NCBI GenBank assembly: GCA_037577475.1
Contig: CM075202.1
Location: forward strand, 24,262,729 to 24,326,728
DNA length: 64,000 nucleotides
Origin: Chaunax sp. Z400
Lineage: Eukaryota > Chordata > Actinopteri > Lophiiformes > Chaunacidae
Direction of reading: 5' to 3'
Part shown: in pieces, positions 46,232-56,949 of the stretch
How the letters are laid out: each line of letters starts with the position of its first letter
Numbering within the stretch: the first letter of the stretch is position 1
The notes under the pieces: model-generated
Told to the model about the DNA's origin: nothing
Seen by the model: the letters and a program-made list of their open reading frames with translations, nothing else
Database searches by the model: none
Position numbers and translations under genes: made by a program

Positions 46232-48300
46232 ATGTCTGGACGTGGAGGCAAGGTAAGAATACCAGGAAATACGTTTTTACTTACCGACCAGATTACTGCT
46301 GTTTGTCGCTAAAGCTACAGATTAACCAATGTATTATTTTATGATTTTCAGCGTTTTCAACTCATATATAATAAATATAGGCTTTATTTCATCGTATAAA
46401 TGTGGTTTCCACTCATATATTTTCTATATAGGGACAACTACATTTCCTACAGTGTGATATTAAACAGATGGATGTTTTTGCTCATTCTGGACAGACTTTT
46501 GACAAGGACGTGAGGAGGGCCCCCAAACACCGGGAGCCCCGTCCTGGTGTCTCGCAGCAGCTGCTTCAGGACAACATCCACCTGAAGAAGAGACAGTCGG
46601 ACATGAAGGAGTCCAACACCAAGCTGCGGGCTGACCTCCGGTACGCTGATGGGGAGATCCGACAGAGAGACCATGACATCCTGTCTCTCCAGCGTCAGCT
46701 GTCCGCCCTGGAAGCCCAGATGACAGAAGAGGTCCAGGTCTTCCAGCAGGAGAACCTCAAGCTACAGGTGAGCTCATATTTTACATCCCAACTACTATTT
46801 ACTAGACTTCAGATCACAGCTGCAGTTTGAAATTGAATTGGTCAGAAAAAATCAGGACAAAATTTAATGTGTATTTTGTAAACTAATGTACCCAAACAGT
46901 GATGAGCAAATGGCTAAAAGCTGTTAGCTGCTAGCTAATGAAAGAGCTATGCTGGTAGAGCTAGGCTGGCTAATGAAAGAGCGAGGCTAGCTAATGAAAG
47001 AGCTAGGCTAGCTAATGAAAGAGCTAGGCTGGCTATTGAAAGAGCTAGGCTAGCTAATGAAAGAGCTAGGCTGGCTAATGAAAGAGCTAGGCTGGCTAAT
47101 GAAAGAGCTAGGCTAGCTAATGGTTCAGCTACAGAGTTGGGTGAAAAACAATGAATCACAGACTAAAGGCCTTTCCAACTAGTTGTATTATTACAAGCTC
47201 CAATATATTTCAGAGTTTAAGTATTTCTAGCAGTTGAAAAGATCTTAATCAAATCACAATTAATATGTATTATTACAGAGCAAGGCATCACAATAAATGA
47301 TTAAGATAAGATAAACTTTATTGTCCCACGAGGTGAGAAATTTGTCTTAGGCTTTTCACCCATGCTGCAGCCATAAGATACACATTACATACAGAAGATA
47401 TATAAACATAAATATATTCAAGCAGTAAGAAATACTAAAAGTTAACATTGTCTAATGTCAAACATCATATCATACCCAGTCAGACATTTTCCCAAAAACT
47501 CAATGCCTTATCTGCTACTGTTCAAAAGTTTAAAAATTAAACAAACGATTAATTATGTGTTATTAGAAAATACAGACATTTAAATCCCTGTATACTTTCC
47601 TGGCTACAGCCACTAGGGGGCTCAGTGAACCCCTGAACCAACAGGAAAGCTTTATAAGTGAAATCAAACATGCTGTTTTTTTTCTTTTCAGACTGTCTTG
47701 AAACAAAAGCCAAAGAGGAAGACCACCCCACCTCGTGCACAGCGACGAGCCACTAGACCTTCAAGCTGGGAACCTACAGTCCACCAAAGAACCCAGCGCA
47801 AGCTTGAAGATTGGAGCTTTCACCCCAAGAAGCCCATCATTATCCTGGGGGACTCAAATCTCGGCCGGGTCCCTGGATTTTCTGATGCAAACATTCAGAT
47901 AGACAGCTATCCAGGGGCCCAATTTTTCCATCTGACCGAGATGCTCAGGAGGCTTCCCCCAAACAAGTCTGTGGAGAAACTGGTGTTGTCAGCAGGCCTG
48001 AACAACTGTCTCCGAAAGCAAACGACTGAGAGCATGGTCCAACAACTCGACGATTTGTTGAACATGGCCGAGGAAAAGTTTCCCAACGCTGAACTTTATG
48101 TACCAGTCATTAACTTTTGCGAGAGACTGGACAGAAAGCAGAAGGAGCAACTGGTGAACCTGAACAAGTACATTGAGGACGACTGCATCTTTCTGTCAGG
48201 ACTTGATCAGGTGCACTTCAGGACTCAGCCAAGAGACCCTGTTCACTGGACACCCAAGACAGCTGATCTCATGATCCAGCACTGGCTCGATCAGTTATAG
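46232..48300 (+). CDS. Three-exon gene: coiled coil plus SGNH-hydrolase-like domain (321 aa)
   Basis: The exons are 46232-46252, 46432-46767 and 47692-48300, all phase 0 with GT/AG borders. Exon 1 encodes only MSGRGGK, similar to the start of histones H2A and H4. Exon 2 (112 aa) is charged and heptad-like from about residue 50 (QDNIHLKKRQ to QQENLKLQ), a likely coiled coil. Exon 3 (202 aa) has a basic start, then an SGNH/GDSL fold: GDSN (172-175, nucleophile Ser), SYPG (block II Gly), SAGLNN (221-224) and DPVHW (Asp 301, His 304). All four catalytic blocks are present, so esterase activity is possible. Similar SGNH proteins are multicopy in fish and accompany some Ngaro/DIRS-type retroelements, but no RT or recombinase is seen here. 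Substrate unknown. Confidence 0.75.
46925..47125 (+). repeat. 21-bp minisatellite in intron 2 of the SGNH gene
   Basis: About nine units of GCTAATGAAAGAGCTAGGCTR with small changes. On the minus strand this gives a meaningless Ser/Leu/Ala heptapeptide repeat. Confidence 0.92.
47610..47621. promoter_or_regulatory. CTCF-like core motif
   Basis: CCACTAGGGGGC matches the core of the vertebrate CTCF consensus and lies about 70 bp before exon 3 of the SGNH gene. This is a single motif match only. Confidence 0.3.
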
Positions 48301-50600
48301 GTCTCCTTCAGCCGCTAAATCCTCCCAAACCAGCAGGTAAGAAACATTTATTGTCTTACTATTCTCCCTCTGGGTTCTGAGAGACAGGTTCACTTTTTAA
48401 CTGTATTGTCTTCTCATGTATTTTTTCTCAATTTAGTACCGAGGAGGACCTCCAGCCCCTCTTCTCACCCATCCTCTGTGAGGACCCCTGCTATGGTCTC
48501 TGTGACAACCACCAGCCCTTCTCCTACTCCATCCTCTATGTGGAGCCCTAACCCTGTTCTACACCACAGCCTGGCAGTATAGCCTCTGTAAGTACAGCAG
48601 TGTTTATTCATTGGTCTGTCTCTGTTGTAAGTCGTCTTTACTGTTGCATTTATTTATGCAGTTAACTAATTTTCGTTTGTTGTTGTCGTCTTCCAAACAG
48701 GTTGAGCCTGTAGGGGTTCAGCCAGTCACTGCTGGGGCTTCAATTTCTTTCTGGTTGTCAAGTGAGATGAGCAAGTCCATCCCTGTGCAGGACCAGAGGT
48801 GGATTTACCAACACCGTCTTTCAGTCTGGCACTGCAGCCAGACTTGAACCTTTGGTATGAGCCTCCTGTTCCAGCCCTCATCTACCACCAGACACCACAT
48901 GGAACACTATCTTGGAGAGTGTGCTGACTTTGTGGATCGGCCCAGCCTCATCCCAGTGATCTGCCAGGTTCCTCCAGAGCCCACTGACATCTCCACCAAT
49001 CACTGACTGCTATCTGTGTACGGCAAAGACTTCCTCTCCCGCATGGACCACATCAAGGATCGGGGTACTGAGCCAGTGATGAGCAGGTCCTCATCTCTGC
49101 TCACCTACTCTGGGATTTGACCCACAGTGTCAACACCAACAGCTTGAAGGTGATTGGCCGGGGATTTGTGACAACCTTCAGACCACCTGAAAAATACTCT
49201 GGTATGTCAAATTGATTTCTGGCTACATAAAACCTTTGCTTTGTGGCTGTTCTTAAATTCTTAAATACATTTCAATTCAACCAGGCTTTATTTTTGCTAA
49301 TCCCATAGCCAAAGCTAACCAAACACTGAGCTGCTCATAAACTGATATCCATGACCTCTGCTTCTTTCCAGCCTGCTGCTTCTTTGTCCCAGCCTGGTAT
49401 CTCCTCCCAGCCTGGTATCTCCTCCCAGCCTGGTATCTCCTCCCAGCCTGGTATCTCCTCCCAGCCTGGTATCTCCTCCCAGCCTGGTATCTCCTCCATG
49501 GCTGCTGCCTTCTCCCAGCCTGGTATCTCCTCCATGGCTGATGCCTCCATGCCACAACCTAGTGTCTCCTCAGAGGTGGACTCATCATCTCCTGATGAGT
49601 CTGGTATGTAAAAACATAATTATGTGTTAAGAAACCATTCTATCTGCACTGAGCTCCACTTCTTAGATTTTGTTGCTCATCTCATCTCTGATTTTTTCAG
49701 ACTAGATGTGTTCCATCTAGTGTTCCAGGCATGGACAGAGTTGACAGCTTGGCAGAGTATCTGGTGGAGCTGAGAACAGAGACTGACTGTAGCTTTCACA
49801 AACCAGCAGGTTAGAAACATTTATTGTCTTACTATTCTCCTTCTGGTTTCTGTGAGACAGGTTCACTTTTTAACTCTATTGTCTTCTCATGTATCTCCTC
49901 TAAATTTAGTGGCTAAGAGGACCTCCAGCCCTTCTCCTACTGTTCTACACCCCAGCCTGGCCGTATAGCCTCTGTAAGTACAGCAGTGTTTATTCATTGG
50001 TCTGTCTCTGTTGTAAGTCGTCTTTACTGTTGCACTTATTTATGCAGTAAACTAATTTTTGTTTGTTGTTGTCTTCCAAACAGGGCGAGCCTGTAGGAGT
50101 TCAACCAGTCACTGCTGGGGCATCAACTTCAACAAGTCTCTTGGAAAATCCATGCTTCTCCATCTCCTTCCAGCCTGCTGCCTCCTCCATGGCTTCTGCT
50201 TCCTTCCAGCCTGCTGCCACCTTCCGTCCTGGTATCTCCTCTATGGCTGACACCTCCTCCCATCTTGGTGTCTCCTCCATGGCTGACGCCTCCTCCCATC
50301 CTGGTGTCTTTTCCATGGCTGCTGCCACCATGCCACATCCCATCTCCTCAGAGGTGGATTCATCATCTCCTGATGAGTCTGGGGTATGTGAAAACATTTG
50401 CTGCCAGACACCAGAGCAGGCTTGACATGGGAAGGTTCAGGTCTCCCAAGAAGAAGCAGGAGTTCACTTCAGGGGTGCAGACTGTGAAGAAGCATGCATT
50501 CACCAGCACTGCCTCGCTTGCCCAATGGACAGTGTGGCAGCATGGTTGTGTTTCGTGTAGAGAGAGAGAGCTCATTATTCCAGGTGTTTTGTGTTAAGAA
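48301..50600 (+). pseudogene. Duplicated Ser/Pro-rich exon-like segments downstream of the SGNH gene
   Basis: A block with acceptor-flanked short frames (RRTSSPS... ending at TAG; then TTCCAAACAG followed by EPVGVQPVTAGAS) occurs at 48330-48760 and again at 49800-50140. After each copy come Ser/Pro/Gln-rich segments built from SQPGIS-like repeats, ending SSEVDSSSPDESG (49351-49610 and 50140-50390). 48850-49200 contains broken coding-like sequence with stops. Whether these are later exons of the same gene, alternative 3' ends or decayed mobile-element coding sequence cannot be settled from sequence alone. Confidence 0.45.
49386..49500 (+). repeat. 18-bp minisatellite (CTCCCAGCCTGGTATCTC)
   Basis: Seven or so tandem units encode SQPGIS on the plus strand within the Ser/Pro-rich segment. 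The 18-bp period keeps the frame, so copy-number change would alter peptide length without a frameshift. Confidence 0.9.
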
Positions 50601-50842
50601 CTGATTGGAATAATGAACTCTCTCTCCCTACTCTAACACAACCAGGCTGTGGCACAGTGTCCAGATGGGATCTCATCAGTAAGGATGAGATTATTATCAT
50701 CACCATTATTATTTTTACTATTATTATCATCATCATTATTAATATCATTATTATCAGCGTAGTTATGTGTAGGTATTATAGATACTGCATAATGTAATTT
50801 TCTTTTAGCTATTATTGTTGTTGTGGTTGCACATGTTGTTGT

Positions 50843-51032
50843 TGTCTCTCTCTCTTTCTCTCTCTCCACCTATCCTCCCTATCTCTCTCTCTCTCTCTCT
50901 CTCCACCTATCCTCCCTATGTCTCTCTCTCTCTCGCTCTCTCTCTCTCCACCTATCCTCCCTATCTCTATCTCTCTCTCTCTCTCTCGCTCTCTCTCTCT
51001 CCACCTATCTTCCCTATCTCTCTCTCTCTCTT

Positions 51033-51070
<38 letters not shown>

Positions 51071-51082
51071 CACCTATCCTCC

Positions 51083-51116
<34 letters not shown>
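50843..51116 (+). repeat. CT microsatellite with CACCTATCCTCCCTAT spacers
   Basis: (TC)n tracts are separated five times by CACCTATCCTCCCTAT, making a compound 50-60-bp repeat. It forms polypyrimidine/polypurine DNA. Confidence 0.95.
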
Positions 51117-51117
<1 letters not shown>

Positions 51118-51119
51118 CA

Positions 51120-51285
51120 ACCGGTCAAAGCAGAGGGCCGTCCACCATGAGTCTCGGATCTGCTCGATGGTTTCTGCCTGTAAAAGGCAGTTTTTCCTCA
51201 CCACTGTCGCCAAAGTGCTTGCTCATGGTGGAGTGTTGGGTCTCACAAAGAGTCGGTTTAGACCTGCTCTTATTGAAAAGTATAA
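51120..51285 (+). repeat. Conserved dispersed fish repeat segment
   Basis: GGTTTCTGCCTGTAAAAGGC, then TTTTTCCTCACCACTGTCGC and TGCTTGCTCATGGTGGAGTG, is a string I recognise as very frequent in fish genomes. It is not coding. Its family name is uncertain. Confidence 0.5.
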
Positions 51286-51289
51286 ATAA

Positions 51290-51640
51290 TGTAAACGAAT
51301 AAAGAAATAAATAGATAAATAAATAATTTTATAATTTAATAAATAAATAGATAAATAAATAAACAAGTAGATGTATGTATAAATAAATAGATAAATAAAT
51401 AATTAAATAAATAAACAAGTGGATGTATAGATAAATGAATAGATATATAAATAATTAAATAAATAAATGAACAAATAGATAAATAAGTAAATAAATAAAC
51501 AAACAAATAGATAAATAAATGAATAGATAAATAATCAAATAGATAAATAAATGAATAGATAAATAATCAAATAAATAAATACATGGCTAGATAAATAGAT
51601 GGATAATTAAATAAATAATAGATGGATAAATAAATAAATA

Positions 51641-51684
<44 letters not shown>

Positions 51685-52020
51685 TTTGTATTTGTTTATT
51701 ATATATATATTATATTAAATTATTATATTAAATTATATAGTATACTATATATTATATATTAAATTATATAGTATATTATATATTAAATTATTATATTAAA
51801 TTATATAGTATATTATATATTATATATTAAATTATCAAATTATATAGTATATTATATATTATATATTAAAATATATAGTATATTATATATTAAAATATAT
51901 AGTATATTATATATTATATATTAAATTATATAGTATATTATATATTAAATTATATAGTATATTATATATTAAATTATATAGTATATTAAATATTAAATTA
52001 TTATATCATATTATATTAAA
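51290..52020. repeat. AT-rich tandem repeats (AAATAAATAGAT, (AT)n, TATATAGTATATTA)
   Basis: Three successive blocks: an AAATAAATAGAT-type repeat to about 51640, (AT)n at about 51645-51680, then units of ATTAAATTATATAGTATATT to about 52015. No genes. Confidence 0.95.
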
Positions 52021-53040
52021 TTAGAATTATCTGTTAATCCACCCTGCCCTTTCTACATGTGGATGTCTTGATTCCACTCTGTATTGAATGTTTTTTAGAA
52101 TGATTGATTGTTAGACTCTACATTCTCTCCTACTCAGCTCTAAATATAAATTGGAATCATATTCAAATTTACTATAGAAACAATTTTAAATAATTTGATA
52201 CTTCTTGATGAAATAAATACTTTATACTGTATGTGTAAGATTTTGGCTGTTTTTCTCATTGATCCCTCATTGATTTCTCATTCTCATCATCCCATTGCAG
52301 ATTTGAGTTTGTGTTTTTTGGTCCTTCTAGGCTGCCATCATTGGTCAGCAGTCACTATTATTATTACCTACTACTTTCCACAGAGCATAGAAAGTATGTG
52401 GTGAGTCGTTTTACATGTTTTATGTTAAATTTGTGAAGTAAAAATGGATTGTTTGAAAAGATCATCTTATCACTGTTCAGTTGATGATGTTAATTATATA
52501 TAAAGTAATTTAGGAGTCAAAAATCAATTTAAAGAGAATCTCTTTCTTGTTTTTTTTTTTTTTACTGTAGAACAAAACGGTCACCAAATTGGTTAAATTC
52601 AGTTTAGTTTAGTCCCTTAATTACAGAAACTTGTTTTTTCAGGCTGGTCCCTGTTGTCTGGCTAAAGTGGAATAATCTATATAAATGGTGAAGAACATTA
52701 AACAGTGTCTGATTCCTGAAACTAATATTATTTCTTCTGATTTTTTTCACCCTTTTTCTGGTCAAAGGACACAAGCACTTTATTTTCACTGGAGCATAGA
52801 GGTCAGTCAAAGCAGTCTGCTAAAAAGTTACTAAATATCTGGTTTCTGAGGCTAAATGTCTCCATGTTGTTGGATTAGTAGTTTCCAGGTTTGCTAATTT
52901 AGCCTTGAATTAACGTTTACAGTCACAAGCAGTAAAACACAGCTAGCACAGGCTCATATTGTAGGTTAGTGAAAGTGATGCACTCTATTGATTCAGTGAT
53001 GTTATGACATAAATATGGCTCTAATAAATTACCTTCAGAG
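52021..53040. other. Intergenic, nothing recognised
   Basis: AT-rich sequence without recognisable repeats or exons. A T-run lies near 52548-52563. Confidence 0.5.
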
Positions 53041-53044
53041 GACA

Positions 53045-53220
53045 GAAATTGTCAGAGTTCACAGACAGAGTTGTGAGGATCCAAATGCAGACATGTGACA
53101 GAGACACTGGGAGCTTTTCAGAGATTTAGTAATCAACAAACTAGTAAACAGTCCAAGGTCAAAAAACCAGAAAGGCAGTCCACAACAGGCAACAGTATCA
53201 AAAGGGGTAAGACAGGGGCA
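53045..53220. mobile_element. Possible degenerate mobile-element fragment
   Basis: CCAAATGCAGACATGTGACAGAGAC, followed by AACAAACTAGTAAACAGTCCAAG and AAAGGCAGTCCACAA, has the style of fish element ends containing GGATCCAAATGCAGAC. Family not assigned. Confidence 0.3.
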
Positions 53221-53274
53221 ACAATACTGTCATCTACGTACAGTATATGTGTTTGGAGTGTCTGTAAAACTATA

Positions 53275-53625
53275 CCCTACAAAAATATAAACGCAACACT
53301 TTTGTTTTAGCTCCAATTTTTCATGTGTTGAAGGCAAAAATCTAAAATTTTCTATGCACACAAAAGGCCTGTTTCTCTCAAATTTTGTTCACAAACTTGT
53401 TTAAATCTGTGTTAGTGAGCACTTCTCCTTTGCCGAGATAATCCATCCACCTGACAGGTGTGGCATATCAAGATGCTGATTAGACAGCATGATTATTGCA
53501 CAGGTGTGCCTTAGGTTGCTCACAATAAAAGGCCACTCTAAAATGTGCAGTTTCATCACACAGCACAATGCCACAGATGTCGCAAGTTTTGAGGGAGCGT
53601 GCAATTTTTCTGATAAAAAATGTTC
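53275..53625 (+). mobile_element. High-copy dispersed element starting ACAAAAATATAAACGCAACAC
   Basis: The segment contains ATATAAACGCAACACTTTTG, CACACAAAAGGCCTGTTTCT, GTTAGTGAGCACTTCTCCTT, TGATTAGACAGCATGATTAT and CCACAGATGTCGCAAGTTTT in order. I recognise it as a widespread, strongly conserved vertebrate repeat, probably the end of a DNA transposon. It stops near 53625 without coding sequence. Confidence 0.6.
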
Positions 53626-53639
53626 AGAATGTTAACGGA

Positions 53640-53990
53640 AACACTGAAGGACCTGAGCTTCCTAAGAGAGTAAAGTCAGTTCAGGCCCTTCTTGTAAGTG
53701 TGGTGCGTTTATGGTCCAGGTACATTCCCAGGTATTTGTAGGACTGAACCATGTCGATGTCCATCCACCCCGGATTGAGACAGGAATAAGAGGTGACTTC
53801 CACTTTCTGAAGTCAACCACCAGCTCCTTTGTTTTCTCAATGTTCAGTAACAGGTGGTTATTTTCACACCAGTCTACAAAAGCTCCAAAGACACTCCCCT
53901 ACTCTCCCTCCTCTCCCCCTGTCAGACATCCCACTATAACCCTGTCATCAGAGTACTTCTGTAGATGGCGTGATGGCAACACTCTACCAA
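53640..53990 (-). mobile_element. LINE reverse-transcriptase fragment (Rex1/CR1-like)
   Basis: On the minus strand, reading from about 53885 down to 53690, the translation includes DWCENNHLLLNIEKTKELVV and DFRKWKS. This is the conserved block just after the RT catalytic core in fish Rex/CR1-type LINEs. Frames are broken after it. Only a short fragment survives. Confidence 0.7.
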
Positions 53991-54089
53991 TGCTTTAGGA
54001 ACCATTTCATTTTTTACACATACTCAGACATGACAGATCCTCAAGATCCTCAGATCAACAAGATCAGATCCTGATGTTCTCAAAGTGTT

Positions 54090-54335
54090 TCTCCTCAAAA
54101 GAGCTACAGGTAGAGCTCAGAAGGATAAGCTGCAGACACTTAGTGTTATGAGTTTATGGATTCAAAACTCAGTTCCCACATTTAGAGGTTTTTTCCAGTG
54201 CAGTGTGAATAATAAATAGAACTTCCGACCACATTCTATAGAGCTGGAGGTATAGCTCAGTGAGATGAGCTACAGGCGTTAGATGGTTGGCAGTTTAGGA
54301 TCAAATCCCAGCACTTAGGTGTCTTTTAAGTGTTT
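54090..54335 (+). repeat. Two diverged copies of the tRNA-like SINE
   Basis: GGTAGAGCTCAGAAGGATAA and GGTATAGCTCAGTGAGATGA start two units with the same body and tail (CAGTGTGAATAATAAATAGA) as the 21-25 kb array. They are older single copies of that family and lie directly before R1 copy 2. Confidence 0.75.
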
Positions 54336-54344
54336 TTGCCTCAG

Positions 54345-55674
54345 TATTGACGATGATAAATATAACATTTGCGCAAAAAAAGTTTTAGCTCAGGGAGGTG
54401 GGATCCTGACCCGCAATCCTGGAAAGCAGGTTCGAATCCCGGCTGTCTCGTTCTTTCAAAATGTAGCTTCTGTTTGACACAGCTGAGCTTCAAGAGTCTG
54501 AGGTTGACGGTTCAAATCCTGATGTTCAGATGAGTCTCTGCGTTTTGTCCTCTGAAGTTTGAAATGTCAGAAGTAGAACAGGAACAATTGTTCTGTCCAG
54601 TCTAGAGGAAACCTGACCATAGCATAAAAATGTGACTCCTCTTTCCAAACTCCAAGGATGACCAGTGTCACAACAATCAAGTCCAAACAGGATTTATTTA
54701 CATTTCTTTACAAAGATACAAGTTTCAAATGTTTACAGCAACTTCATTTAACAAAGTGAAGGACAGAAAATACATGAAACTTCACTTCCAAACATAAAAA
54801 AGAGAAAATCAAAAAGGGTTTCCTTCCTGTTACAGCAATACAGAATATTTACAATATATACAAAATAAACTTCACTACAACAATCATCTAATCACCAATT
54901 AGCACAAAGTGATGAGGCAGACAGGAAGAGGAGGAGTCACTGATGGGATCCACAGCTGTGTTAATGAGGCGCCATCAGTCTCCTGTCCAATCAGCAGCCT
55001 CCAGGTGTAACTCTGAAAGAACAGAACAAAGTGTCAGCATCAGGAGAACAAAAAAAAACTAAATAGCAAATACAAGTAGACCAATTTTATCTGTCTTTTT
55101 GTCAGACTGAGAACATCTTGCATGATTTTGTTTGATATTTTTTTTAACTGTGAGCAACACTTCAAATGCAGAAAAGCTAATTATCTGAGCAGTGAGACGT
55201 TTTTCTCCACGAGGGTCTGAGATGTGTTCACAGCAACAGGGAAAAACCGACCAACAAATGTTACCTAAACTATGAGCCAGTCTGCAAAAACGGGATCTCT
55301 GTTGCGTCACATGAACTCATTTGGGACACTTGGCAGCGTAATGGCGCACGCAGGAGGACAGGACGAGTCGGGGCAGCAGGAGCGACAACAGTAGGATTTT
55401 CTTTTACTTTTCATTCTGTGGAATCGGGAAACACGTTTTTTAAAGCCAAATCATTCACAAGTACAAAATCAAGCCCGTCAGAAGGCAGTCGATCCCGCAC
55501 AACTCCTCTAACTGTGCGCCGTGTCACGCGTAAAACTCACTACACCAAGATATCAGACCCACAGAATGATTTTTCAGAGATAGAAAGGACCCACATAACG
55601 CCGAGATGAAGGGTTGATTTGCCCGTCTCTCACCCTGTCCGCTTAACTGACAGTCGGAGAAAGGAAAACGTGCG
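54345..55674 (+). repeat. Dispersed repeat R1, copy 2, left part
   Basis: This matches 31077-32400 nearly base for base, including the tRNA-like head (54385-54450), the small ATG frame (55339) and the TGTGCGCCGT.TCACGCGTAA segment. In this copy the frame at 55418-55609 (63 codons, ending HITPR) is open; copy 1 has two extra T in a T-run that shift it. Similarity stops after GAAAACGTGCG at 55674. Confidence 0.82.
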
Positions 55675-55729
55675 TAATGAACGGCAAAAAGTCACCTCAC
55701 TCACAGAAATATCTAAGCCTAATTCTTAA

Positions 55730-56940
55730 GATTTATGTATTTTAATTACATGTAAATTTTCCATGAATTTCAATTACATAATTTCAACATAAATAAACTA
55801 ATAAACTTTATGCGATTCATATTTGTCACTAAAACATGAATGAAATAAGTAAAAGTGAGATTTATGTAATAGTTCGAATAAACTTTATGTGTTTTAAATA
55901 CATAATAAACAGCTTTATGTATTTTTATTCAATAAATGCAATTTGTTTCAATTCAATACAAATATGCTTATTAATCAGAATGAATACGTTTAATGTCTTT
56001 AAAATACTTAATAACTATGTTTATGCAATAAACTGAATTTATTCTAAATGCATTCTATTTATATACTTTTTTTAAATAAACCCAATTTAATTTTTTGTTT
56101 TAATTATATATTTTTTTAAAAATTATATATTTTTTCTGTTCACCATACATTTACAATCTGTTATTAAAATACATACAAGAACAGTCAGACCACCAATAAA
56201 CTTGTTTCACAGTTTATTTGTTGTGAACTCCAGTGCAAAACTCATAATATGAAATGTCTTCAAATCCCAATAAAAACATGTATCGCAAAATATACATATA
56301 AAAATAGAGTGCCATCTTTTTTGGTTTTGGATCAGTCAATACTACAGTGGCGCACAAGGGCAAACGAGCTGCAACTTAAGAAACCACATGCAAATAGACA
56401 AAACACAAGAAAATTAAGAAGACATCAATTTGACAACACATGCACAGCATTTAGAAAATGTGCTGCAAAACCACAACACAACAGAAGTGTTTACAAAGGA
56501 CACATAAAATGATGCATCCCTGGGTGCGCCTTTTCTAATACTGCATTTAAAGAATAGAACAGATTTAAAACACAAACATTTCATTTGTTGTTTTCATCTG
56601 ACACGTTACGCTTACCTTAACTTCTGGATCGTGCGGTCATGTGACTTAGAATAAAACCTTAATTAACATTGTGGGAATACAACAACACAGTACCTAAAGC
56701 TAAACAAGGTGTATTATACTTACTTAAAAAACTCTTATTCACCACCACACATTTTGACTTCTAGTGTACTGTAAACTCTTTCAAGAACTGCAAGCAAGGT
56801 TGAATAACCATCACTCTGTTAACTGAAACACCTCACAGACAAAACAGTGTTGACCAAACAGGCCATCTAGGCCTGTAACAATAACTACTTTTGTTGGAAA
56901 CTAAGTGAACAAGTACTTACAACAAGTCAACCACAGAGGG
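55730..56940. other. AT-rich sequence downstream of the minus-strand gene
   Basis: Contains loosely repeated TTTATG/AATAAAC motifs. A short open frame at 56249-56512 on the plus strand has no recognisable family. Nothing else seen. Confidence 0.4.
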
Positions 56941-56949
56941 AAAACTCCA

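Noticed and set aside
46232..46252. Histone H2A or H4 gene
   Set aside because: Only seven codons resemble the histone tail. The spliced continuation is a coiled coil and an SGNH domain, with no histone fold.
50815..51302. Ser/Leu-rich frames across the CT microsatellite
   Set aside because: Simple translations of (TC)n with spacer repeats.
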